Below, piece after piece: positions 49,801 to 62,500 of a stretch of 64,000 bases of DNA. A program made the translations under genes and the position numbers. The DNA is from Aspidapion aeneum (taxonomy: Eukaryota; Arthropoda; Insecta; Coleoptera; Brentidae). Within the stretch, counting starts at the first letter, position 1. Each line of letters starts with the position of its first letter. Under the pieces are notes generated by a model. The model ran no database searches and was not told the origin of the DNA. It was given only the letters and a program-made list of their open reading frames with translations. Where the stretch lies: the NCBI GenBank assembly GCA_963576565.1, contig OY755038.1:14950087-15014086 (forward strand), in the 5' to 3' direction.

Positions 49801-52800
49801 CAGTCAATACGTACGAGAGAGTTAAAAGAACAGAACATTTTAAACTGTGCATTTTGAGCTTGTTAACATTTCAGGAACTCCATATTATAAAAGCCGCTTT
49901 GTTTAATCTGTATCTGATCACACTTTCTCACAATTCTTTCACATTCATTTTACCTAAAATTGAGTTTCTTGGCTAAAAGATGCAAAATTCTGTGATCTCT
50001 TCCTCCCTCAACGACAAAAGTCTTATTGTCATTACTCGAATTGTAGTACTTGACAAAATGCCACGGGGGTTTATGCAGAACGGGCACTTGTAGAATTTTG
50101 CCGTGAAAATCTTTAAACACTGATTTCTTCTGTTGAGGAATCGTCGGGTGATGAAACAGACCTGAAAAGTGTTTAACAATGGAAAAGATATACAATTGGT
50201 TTAAAGCAGATCTTGGTAACATTGACAGTTCTTTTACCCTCGATAGAGCGGGTCGATACGTTTTGACAGTTGTTTAACACAGGTTGACAGGAAATTTTGT
50301 TTTAAATAAAAAACAATTGATATCTGAAGGTTGGCATTACAAAATTTGAAGCAGGACTATCAAAACGGACGGGCCACGATCCTCCACTTTGTTGACGTCA
50401 CATCCGGGGCTGATTTTTTTTTATGGTTGCGTCACGACACAGCTGATTGTCTTTAAAATATTGAAGTTGGAATAACGGTTCATGAATATAATTTAAAAAA
50501 AAAAAAAAATAAAGCCAGTTTTAAGATTGTTTTTACTATATTCTTGAAGAACAATTTTTTTTAAATGTATAGTAATCCTTAATTTTTCAGAGCCGCTCAA
50601 TTAGCTTACACTAAAATTAAATTTAAAACAGAAGCGAATGTGACAAACACAGATGACAAAGTCACATACATGTCAAATATAACAGTTGGCATGCGGTACA
50701 TGGCGGGTAATTTGAATTCAAAATAAGGAATGCTAAATTTTGAACATTTTAGCCTTTTAATCATCTTGCATCCTTACAAAAGTTTGGTGGAATATGGGGG
50801 TGGTGTCTGAGAATATTTCACTGAAATTTCGCGGAAATCTGTAGTGTCATTTTGAAATATCATAAAAAAACGTTTGACCTCCCATAAGACCCAATGTAAA
50901 AATCAGCCTCCGGAGAACAGCTGATTTTTTCACGGTCGTGGCCTCTATTTTTGTGTTGGCCTTGTTTGAAGTTGTCAGTTGGCCGCAATTTCCACAGTAA
51001 ACCAACCAATATTAGAAAGGACATATTGTATTCTAGCAAAAGATCTATTATATTTTTGACAAAGTTTTATATATTTCAAAGGTGTGTAAATAAATAAATA
51101 ATAAAGTGTACTAATTATCGAACTGTCAATTCAGAAATTAAAACCAAACTATACTTGATCTTGTATTAAAGTGGCACCGCGTCATCAAAACCGTGATTGG
51201 CGGGGAGTAGAGGGGTACATACAGTGGCCCGCACCTCCTGTAATTTTTTTATTGGTATTGATTCCCAAAACGAGGCACTGCACTAATTAGTCATTAGCTT
51301 ACTATTTTACTTGCTTTTTATTTATGTCTTCTTCTAAACGATTTTATTAGAAAGAAACATATATACTCTTGTCTGGTTGTTACGAACATATTGATTTAGC
51401 TGGGATTTGACGTTGTCTCGTTGTTGTTTTGACTGTTTTAATGTCAAACAAATTGGGACCGACTTTTTACAAAACAAATTACCGTTTTTGCAACTAAATA
51501 AAATATTTGCGCACATTTTAATATAATTTTGCATTCTCTTTTATGTTTCGGATCTTTATTTACTAGGTAAGTACCTATTTTATCTCTCCTTTAAAAGGTC
51601 TCGGTGTTTTATTATATATATAAAGCGGCACACTGCAGGTACAAAGTGAAACAACAATTTTTTGAGGCTTCTTTACTTAGATTTTGCCACAAAATTTGGT
51701 TTACCATAGCTATGACGCGGTGTCACTTATATACACCCTCAACTATAGAGTATAAGAATATATAATGGTAAGAGCGCCAAATATAGTACAACTCGCGAGC
51801 AATGCGATAGATGGTGCTGAATTGTTTTGAGAGCTTGACTTGTTTGTGTCCCATTTATTTCTGTGGTTGGTAAGTATCAACAATGACCGCCCTTTTAACA
51901 CAATGAACAGATTTGTAGCTTTTGAAGTATAACTCTAGCGCCAAATGCTAATTTCATAGACTGACAAAGTTATAAATCATGAACTGATGTAGACAATTCA
52001 AAAGTCATTTACCTTTTTCTTCACTCCACCAGTTAATTAAATCCAATCGATGATCTTTATACGAGGTAGCTTGATTATAGTAAAGCCTGAACACGCCATC
52101 TCTCGGATTTGTTATGACCAAGATTCTCATGGCGTAATGCATTGCTTCCAGAAACGAATTTTGCATGGGGCATCGGCCCCAGTTGAAGATGAAGTTTAGA
52201 TTTCTTCTTATTAAGTTTCTGTCGCTTATTTCGACTAGAATGTGTTCGTAGAATTTCGGGTGACCGAAAAAAAGAGTTGTCGATTCTACGTGATTTGTCA
52301 CCTTAAAGAGACAAAGGAAGTCAGCGCCCTCTTTAGGTACTTCGAGGAAATCGTGCATCAGTGTTAATCATAGATTGGAAACAGTTGATCTCGCTTCTAC
52401 TATTACTACTACCACTATTACGTAACATTAAATAGAAGAGACGGAACTGTGCCCGCCATTTTGTCACAGATTTTAAGTATAAGTTGTGACCCCTAGAAGT
52501 CGCTACGGTAAACAAGCATAATACAAGTCACCACTCCTAGAGGTCGCTAGTTCAAAACTTGACCTTGCTCAATCAGTGAAAAAAAATATATACAGTGTCC
52601 CCCATAATGTTCGCGACATATAGAAAAAATTTTGATTTGTGAGATATGGGAAAAATTTTTATATACGATCAATCCTGCTTATTAAATAACCTGAACATTT
52701 TGACATTTTCACATGATCACTGTCACGGCGGCAAATTCAAAAAATTAGGCATGAAATCCCAAAAAGTGAGGTTAAATCGCAAAATATCAAAAAAAGTTAT

Positions 52801-53483
52801 TTGAAAAAAGTGTTTAGAATGTCATTTTAGGGTCCTCTATGAAATTTGGAGCAATAATAATAAAAAATAAGAAATACCCTATTTTTGGCCCTAGCCTTAT
52901 TATGAATTAATTTTATACAGATTTTATTATTGAAATAGTTTAAGTAACGCCATATTTAATGGACAAAGGTAAAATGATTCCAAATTCTTTGTTGAAGTCG
53001 TTCATAAAAAATGAAATAAAAATATCCGATTAGCACATGTACCTTTCTTGTCACAATGGTATTTTTTGACAGTTTGTAAGGTTTGGAAGAATTTGGAATC
53101 ATTTTACTTTTGCCCATTAAATATTGCGTTACTTGAACTATTTCAATGATAAAATCTGTATAAAATTAATTTATAATAAGGCTGGTGCCAAAAATAGGGT
53201 ATTTCTTATTTTTTATTATTATGACTCCAAATTTTATAGAGGACCCTAAAATGACATTCTAAACACTTTTTTCAAATAACTTTTTTTGATATTTCCATCT
53301 AACCTCACGTTTTGGGATTTCATGCCTAATTTTTTGAATTTGCCGCCATGACAGTGATCATGTGACAAATATCAAAATGTCTTTTTAGGATATTCAACAA
53401 GCAGGATTGATCGTATATAAAATTTTTTCCCATATCTCACAAATAAAAATTTTTCCCATATGTCGCGAACATTATGGGGGGCA

Positions 53484-53539
<56 letters not shown>

Positions 53540-56500
53540 CTATTTTTATAGTATTGATGAGGAAGAGCTTTGTTACGTACAAGGTGATTCGCCATATTTT
53601 AATACGCAAATGTCTTTGGTTTTATTAAAGATCGAAATAAATCGTAAATATAAGAGTTAATAATTTTTCTCAGCTTTAAGATGGTTTATCTTATAAATGT
53701 CAACTGTTATTTCACATTTCAAACCACAGCATCTTTATTAAGTAAAATGAAACACCTTGTATATTATTTCTTCAACAATTGTTAAACTTGTGTATTATCA
53801 GTTTCTTTCTATCTTTAATACTGTTACGGGTTCACAACGACAAATTAAAACTCGCAATTGTTGAAAACGATACGTCAATTTATTTCGACAAATTATGTAC
53901 AAAAACACGCACTTAAACTTAGTAAAAACTTGCTAATAATTCACTACTATAATCGGTCTATCAACCTCGTGTCAATCTCACGACCACTACAGCACGCTAT
54001 CTGTGACTCACTGCCTGGTGCGCGACCCCGGCCCTATATATAGGATCGTCCATCTCTCTCGAACTTTCCGGCAGCCTTCGACGTCCGGAAAGTTCCCGCA
54101 CTACCGCGACCGCAAGCCACAGACAACGCAACTAAAACCTAGACTAAGAATACAACCTTAAGATAAATCGACCTAATACTACACTAAACCTAAATAAATT
54201 CCAATTATAAAATTTAAATAACTTGAATTTGTAACACTATCCTCCTCTTCAGGTTTGATCGTCTCGATCAACATTTCCCAGGTAAGGTTTTAGTCTGTCT
54301 AGATGAACAACTTTCATCTTGGACTTCGGGCTTCTCTGGATTCGGTAGACTACATCATTAATTCTCTTAACAACTTTATAAGGCCCTTCCCATGGTGGTG
54401 TCAACTTAGGTGATCTTCCTTTCTTGCGTTGAGGATTGTATAGCCAGATTCTCTTTGAACCCTGAAGAGTTTGCTTTCAGGTCATATCTCGCTTTCATGC
54501 GGTCACTGGCTATTTCTATTCGCTCTCTAACCACTTCATGGATATCGTGCAGCTTTTGCCTTAAACGTTCGACATAGTCATTAACCTCTAAGTGTGCTTC
54601 TTCAGGTGAACCAAACATGATATCACATGGTAAACGCAGTTCTCTACCAAACAGGATACTAGATGGAGTAGCTCCTGTCGTATTGTGAATGGCAGTTCTA
54701 TAGGCCATCAAAAACAATGGGATATATTGGTCCCAATCTGTTTGGTGCTCATCAACAACTTTGCAAAGATGTTCCTCTATTGTTTTATTAAATCTTTCAA
54801 CCATGCCATCTGACTGCGGATGCAAAGCAGTAGTCCGTGTTTTATGTATTCCTAAAAGGTCACAGAGATTCTGGAAGAGCTTTGATTCAAAGTTTCTTCC
54901 TTGATCTGAATGTAGTTCGAAAGGAATGCCAAATCGGCTGAAAACATCATTTACCAGAACTTCTGCAACTGTAGCGGCCTCTTGGTTAGGCAAAGCAAAA
55001 ACTTCTGGCCATTTGCTAAAATAATCCATGACAACAAGGATGTATTTGTTGCCCTTTTTAGTTTCTGGAAATGGTCCGGCCACATCAATAGCAATGCGTT
55101 CGAATGGCAGACCTACGTTATATTGTTTCATTTGACCTCTGGACCTTGTTTTGGGACCTTGGCTGGCTGCACAAGTCGAACATCGGCGGCACCAGTTTTT
55201 CACATCTTGAAAGTAATTGACCCAATAAAATCGGTTTCGAATTTTGTCCATGGTTTTATTTACGCCTAGGTGTGCGCCTGATTTTCCACCATAGCATTCG
55301 GCCATTATATTGTCTACCATGCTCCTAGGAACCACTACTTGATTAATCACAGTAAGGCCATCGGCACTTTCCCAGGCACGTTTAAGGATGTTTTCTTCTA
55401 CTATCAGTGAATCCCATTGTGCCCACAGTGATTTGAATATCACCCCTTGGTTTGCGATATCTTGCCATGATGGTCGTGGCTTGTTCTCTTCTTTCAATCG
55501 CAAGATAGGTCCTACATCTTTGTCGTTAAGTTGTGTGGTTCTAATCGAAGCCGACATCCATTCTTCATCTGGTTCTAACTTTATCTGGCGCACATAGGTA
55601 ATTCCTTCTTCGAATTCAATTTTCCTGCAATGTTTACAATCCTCGGGGCAAGGTCTTCTGGACAATGCATCTGCATTATTATGCACCCTTCCTGCTCGGT
55701 GCTTAATTTGATAATGGTATTGTTGTAGCTTTTCTATCCATCTCGCGACTTGCCCCTCAGGTTGTTTCATTTTCATGAGCCACTGTAACGCAGCATGATC
55801 CGTTCTAATCAGAAACTCTTGTCCGTAGAGATATTTGTGAAAGTGATCTACGGATTTAACTATGGCTAGGAGCTCCTTTCTAGTAACACAATAATTTCTC
55901 TCTGGTTTGGATAGCTTCTTGCTGAAAAATTCGATAACCCGTTCTTCTCCATCTTGTACTTGGGAGAGTACTGCTCCTATGCCATCGTTGCTCGCATCAG
56001 TATCTAATATGAATTTTCCTTTTGGAATGGGATATGCAAGAATCGGACTAGAACATAATGCTGCTTTTAGTCTTCTAAATGCTTGGTCACATTCGGTATT
56101 CCATTTGTAAGAAGCTTTATCTTCTGTAAGTCTATGTAACGGAGACGCTATTTTGGCGAATCCTTCTACAAATCGTCTGTAGTATGTACACAGACCCAAA
56201 AAGCTTCTCAATTCATGTTTGTCACGAGGTTGAGGCCATTCTTTTATTGCTTGTAGCTTCTTTTCGTCGGTATGGATGCCTTCTCGGGAAACGACGTGAC
56301 CCAGGAACTCAACTTTTTCTTGGAACAGAAAACATTTCTTTGAGTTATTTCTTCCTTAAGATCTTCGGTTGCACTCTTGAACTCTTCTCTCAGCTGTTCG
56401 GAGTTGCTCTTTATTTGATCGAAGTTTTCTTGAATGCCATCTAATCTTTGCTCAAATGTCTGTTTCATATCGTTCTGGTTTTGTTCGATGGTGTGTTTCA

Positions 56501-59500
56501 TGTCGTCCTGGTTTTGAGCCATTTGAGCTGCTAGAGCCTGCATCATTTTAGTTAGATCTTCCATCTTTGCCGATCCTTGTCTAGTAAGCATCAACTTCCT
56601 GATAAATCACTTAAAACGTCTATTTTAGGGCTATAAAGCGAATGTCGAAGTCGGTTTTTCAATATCTCTTCCAATTCTTAAATAGAACCTAATGGAATGT
56701 TCTGGAATATACTGGTAAATGCTACTCTTTCTGCTACTAGGCAAATGTAGAAGTCACTTTTTGATTATCTCTTTTGGTTCTCGAATAGACCGTCGTAGAA
56801 TGTTATGGAATATTCTAGAAATAATTTCTAATTCTTACTTTTAAAATAACTAAGCTACTGTCAAAGTCGGTATTTGTGTATCTCTTCTAGTTTTTGAATA
56901 GAACGTCGTAGAATGTTATGGAATCTTCTAGCAATTCTTTCTAATTCTTACTTTTGAAATAACTAAACTAATGTCGAAATCGGTATTTGTATATCTCTTC
57001 TAGTTTTTGAATAGAACGTCGTAGAATGTTATGGAATCTTCTAGAAATTCTTTTTAGTTCTTACTTTTGAAATTACTAAGCTAATGTCGAAGTCTCTTTT
57101 TGGATATTTCTTCTGGTTTTCGAATAGAGCGTCGTAGAAAGTGATGGAATATTCTAGAAATTCTTTCTGATTCTTACTTTTAAAATTACTAATCTAATGT
57201 CGAAGTCGGTATTTGTATATCTCTTCTAGTTTTTAAATAGAACGTCGTAGAATGTTATAGAATATTCTAGAAAATCTCTCTAATTATCAATTTTTGGACT
57301 GTAAAGTTAATGTCGAAGTCGGTTCTTAAATATCTCTTTTAGTTTTTGAATAAAACAATATCGAACTTCTTCGAATATTCTGGAAAAATCACTTACTGTT
57401 TTTCTGTCCAATTGTCCTATCCGGTGGTAATATGTAAGGACAGTCTTTGCACTATTTATTTCTTTTAATCTCACTTCTGACACCAATTGTTACGGGTTCA
57501 CAACGACAAATTAAAACTCGCAATTGTTGAAAACGATACGTCAATTTATTTCGACAAATTATGTACAAAAACACGCACTTAAACTTAGTAAAAACTTGCT
57601 AATAATTCACTACTATAATCGGTCTATTAACCTCGTGTCAATCTCACGACCACTACAGCACGCTATCTGTGACTCACTGCCTGGTGCGCGACCCCGGCCC
57701 TATATATAGGATCGTCCATCTCTCTCGAACTTTCCGGCAGCCTTCGACGTCCGGAAAGTTCCCGCACTACCGCGACCGCAAGCCACAGACAACGCAACTA
57801 AAACCTAGACTAAGAATACAACCTTAAGATAAATCGACCTAATACTACACTAAACCTAAATAAATTCCAATTATAAAATTTAAATAACTTGAATTTGTAA
57901 CAATATTATCTATTTTTGCATGTCGTAATATGGTGAATCACTCTCATTTTTATAGTGATTGACCAAGCGGAAGGGCAATTATGATAGCCCAGATTTGGAA
58001 AGAGCGCCAGTTGTCTAATGATAGAGCAGACATTTGACACAGCGACTGCCTATTCACCACGACGACATCTAGGTGTTGCGGTTTGTACTATGCTTTTTCA
58101 GTACAGCGACCTTTAGGGGTGGCGCCTTGTACTCTTGAGGCTGCGCAGTTGTCAAAAGCATGCTGTTCTTAGTTTATTCTAGTATATGGCTTACTGTACT
58201 AACCTGACTGGTTAGAAACTCAAAATATCTATCCTGAATGTCAAGCGAAGTTATATTGAAGATTCTAACAGAGATATGGCCGGCTTCCAGTGTTTTTGAC
58301 AGGACCGATACAAAATTTAAGTCGACATATTTATCATCAAAGCAAACAGTGAGTTCTATAGTAGGAAAATCCTGCGTCATGGCTGCTACGGCTGAGATTA
58401 GGTCACCTCCGTGGTTTACCTTTATTTGATTCAGCTCATCTATAATAAATTAATTGGTTAAAATCAAGGATTCTAGAACAACTACAGATTGAATTTTACA
58501 ACGAATCAACATAAAAATGACTTGGTACGGCGTTTAAGATTACCATTGACAAGCTAAAATAGAAACTTAGTATACCTTGATTTAATCGCGGCCTTGTCAA
58601 AATGAGAGTAACAGGCAGTTCTTATTTGTTTTTGTTAAAAAAGTAAGAAAGTCTCGAACTTTCCCTACTCTAATGAAGAAAGTTATATTTTGAGACCCTG
58701 AACAGTTTGTCACAGTTACGTTTTATTCCGAATTTAATTAAAAAAATCTGGCAAAAGCACTTAAAAAAATAACTAAAGGAAAAGGGCACTTCACATTCCT
58801 AAACCAGAGAACAAAAATGTCAAACTGAAACATTAATGGGAACCTGGACCATTCTTGATTTGCCACTTTAACTTTGTTCATGGGCGATCCTGAACTCGTC
58901 GTTTCACGGACCGCAATAATGAGAGATGAGGTTTATTTGTATTAGCTTGTATTGAGATAATGGACTGTAATATTGACAATAAATGATTAAAATTGTAATA
59001 AATTGTAGCAACGTCTGCAACCCTTCTTTGAATGGTTTTGTCGAGCGAATCCTAGATAAAGGATTTTTGCTGCGGTTCAGTCAGCTTTTATTAGATAGGC
59101 AACTCCGGCTGTTTGACAGATCGTTAACTCTGTGGCGCCCACTACTGAGCTTAGTGACGAACTAAAAGTTCAGGCGGGAAATTTGAATCGCCTTTTATAA
59201 TAAATTTTCTTTAATTAAATTTTTTTTTTTAAATTTTTAATCAGTGAATATTTTATAAAGACATACACTGTCTTTATAAGATATAAACAGATTGAAAATG
59301 ATATATAAAGTGCAATATATTAAAAATTTTTTAAATGAGTTTTTATTATTATAAAAAAAGCTACAAATTAACGACTAACTATTGATGAAATAATACATAG
59401 TCTAATTGATTGGTAAAATAAAATATAATGAAAAACCAAACACTATCTAGTATATTTAAATTTGCTTTTAACATTTCTGGTGAGTGATGAGTGAATAAAT

Positions 59501-62500
59501 AATGAAACAGTTGTTCGTGAAGAGAATCATTCTTAAATGTCTACTTTTTAATAGCTTGACAAAAATCTGACATGATTTAAAATTACCTCCTCGCCTTGGT
59601 TGTAAGTTGTGTAGGGTATGTTTCAAAGCAGTATATACATAGCTTATCAGTGGTTGTACATATCAAAAGCTGAAAACAATAAAAAAATCAACTTTTAACC
59701 ACATTAATCATAGTTACTAGATTATGGTAAAATAAATATTTAAAATTAAGGAATAAATTTATTCAAAGTATATAGTATGTGTCTCCCTTTTACTTAATAT
59801 CAAAAGAAAGGGATAGACATAAAATTAACACTAAATTTGTGCTTAATTGATGGGCAAATAAGGCACCTACCAGGCATTGGAAACCTGTATTCAGAGTTCC
59901 GTAAAGTAAGCGATAAGAAGTTAAAAAGACACTACCAATACAAATTTTATCAAATGCCAATCTAACCTCAAATGAGAAAATAAGAAAACTTACCTTAAAA
60001 TTTCTCGGAAAACTATGCAGTTTATACTCGTCTGAACTTTAGACACTTCACCCAGAAAAGCAACTAGAAATTCTTATTATTTTATATTTAAATATTGCAA
60101 AGTTACAAATTTAACAAAATTTAATTTCCTTGCGTCACAGCAGCAAAGATTACCTACATAAGCCAAAAAGATAGATTTAAAATGAACCCGAAATAAAATG
60201 CGGTGGAAGAGGTTTTTCTACCTGAAAAAAGGGGGGACGGAAAATACAAACCACAGATAATTCTCAAAAAAATAGAATAAGGAACAAACGCGCGACCGCA
60301 GCGCCTCTTTTGAGCTTAGTGAGAACTTTAACCTAACGACCTGTCAAATTGCATTGAGTTTCCTAGGCATGGAGAAGCCTTTTTCCTCGAGGTTACTAGT
60401 CACTCATTTAAGTTACTCGAAATGACGTCACGGTTATTTGGAGTAACCGCTGTATGACGTCAGACAGTCAGCTGCGGATGACATTTCCAATTGTTTGTTT
60501 TTGTTTTTACCAGGAACTTCCTAAATGCAGAAAATAATTCATTGTTTCCACCAATGCATGCCCACCCCGATTCAAAAAACGTATCACGGGACATGGATTT
60601 ACACCAGTTTTAAATGCAGCGTTACCTGATGCGTTTTTTGAATCGGGGTGGAAACAGGGTGCTCCTTTGGTATTCTGTGGTAAGGCCGCAGTACCACAGA
60701 ACACCAAATGCAGTACATTTTAAGACTAGTTGCAGTTGAATTGATATAGGACCAACTTCAAGGGTTGTGCTTCATTTTCTACCGTTACCAAACATAATTC
60801 GTTCGTAATATATATATTAAAATCATTGAGTTGTATAACGCCCTGTAGGGTATAGAAGTCAATGATTAAAATCAAACATTTTGAAAAAAAAACAAAAAAA
60901 AAACGATCTTAACCTCAAAATATTTCAGCAACCACGTCTGCTAGGCTGGTTACACTGTGTGGTTACTCGTGACGTCATAGTTAGTGTTACTCAGCAAAGA
61001 AAAACAGAAAACGAGTAACCAGGTTACCTGGTAACTTGTTACTGCGAGGAAAAAGGCTTTAGATCACCAAAATTAAAGCGCCAGCATCAGGTGATGTCGA
61101 TGTCCACCAATCACAGCGCGTGCCGCGCTAAGCGAAGCTTGTGTTCTTTGGAATGCAATGGATATATGCCATTGAATATAAGAAATGCAAAGAAGGGCCG
61201 ACAGTTCATATTCAATCCGTAAATGTTTTTTAATCCATTGTTAAAATGGTTTATTTGTTTTTATTAAATCACTCTGTCTACTATTGTAACCAACTTGGCA
61301 GCTCAGATCCATCGGTGGACAACAAGATAGTCTGACACGAAATCAATTGGTGCCCATAATCTACCCCCTCTACCCAGAGCTTTTAGAACTGCTAGATATT
61401 GGATTTTACAACCAACTAAAATAAAAAAGTGGATACACCATGCGTTTGACATAACTATATAAATCGCGAGGCCTATGTCAAAAGATTGATTGAAGAAGGC
61501 TAAATAGATAGAAAGATAGATAGATTGACTAAACTAAACTTACATTGGGTATATTCAATATTCTTTAACATACTCTTAGTCGGGTAACAGGTGTGGATTA
61601 ATTTAATAAAAACAACAATAATCAACTTCATGATTAAACACTTAAATAACATTAAATTTAAATTGCTTTTAACATTCCCTTTTGGTTAATTAATTATTTA
61701 AAAAGGGTATCTGTCATAAGAAGTTACATATTTGATTGAAACTATTAATTTTAAAGGTCATATATAATATGATGAAATAATATAGTTTTGGTAGTTAAAA
61801 GCTTATTTAGTTGATTCACCTTTATTGTTTTTTTATTATGTCGGTTTAGATCATTTTTCTACGTTGTCCGACGCCTCTTCTTCACTTCCTTCGATCCCGA
61901 CAATCATCTTCTGTCAGGTTTTTTTGACTCATTAATCTTTGGATTGACTGTTGCCCTTCTAGTTTAAGACGCCCTCTTTTTCTACGCCCTATTGGTTGTC
62001 ATTCTAGGACCTGCTTTGGTGATCTTTCGTCTTTTATCCGTTGTACTAGGCCGTAGCATATAAGTTGTCTTTTAGTGATGTCATCCGTTCTGCTATCCTC
62101 GATTCCCATTCTTTCCATTATGATCTTATTTCTTATATGATCTGTTCTAGATATTCTCATTGATCTTCTTATTGCATCCATTTCGACACTTTTACATTTT
62201 TGTTTTGTATTTTTCTGTTACACGACAAGTCTCTATTTCATACAACAGCGTGCTTTTCATCATTGTTTCATATATGTTAAATTTAACTTTTTTTTATCTC
62301 TCTGCTCCATAAAATACTGTTTAGATATCCAATAAACTTTTTTGCTTTTGTTATTCTTTTTTCCAGTTCTTTACAGTATGTTCCTGTCTAATCAAATGTG
62401 ACACCCAAGTATACATACTCATTGCATGGAGATATTGTTTGTCCATTGTCTAGTTCTAACGCACTTGATTTATTTCCAATACATAAGTACAGTGTCTTGT

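Larger units (their letters stand above)
53822..57902 (-). mobile_element. Ty3/gypsy LTR retrotransposon, internally deleted
   Basis: Two 415-bp LTRs (53822-54236 and 57488-57902) begin TGTTAC and end GTAACA, differing by about one base. A purine tract (gaagaggaggatag) precedes the 3' LTR and a primer-binding-like ggtgtcagaag follows the 5' LTR. Gag is reduced to its N-terminus and fused out of frame to the end of reverse transcriptase, so most of gag, protease and the RT active site are missing. At 4.08 kb it cannot be autonomous. It sits in an Ir21a intron in the gene's orientation. Confidence 0.92.

Noticed and set aside
53407..53660. Tyr/Ile-repeat ORFs
   Set aside because: Translation of the (TA)n microsatellite next to the foldback.
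60507..60707. 66-codon - strand frame
   Set aside because: It spans two hairpins inside the TIR element at 60375-61059; the open frame is a by-product of inverted sequence.
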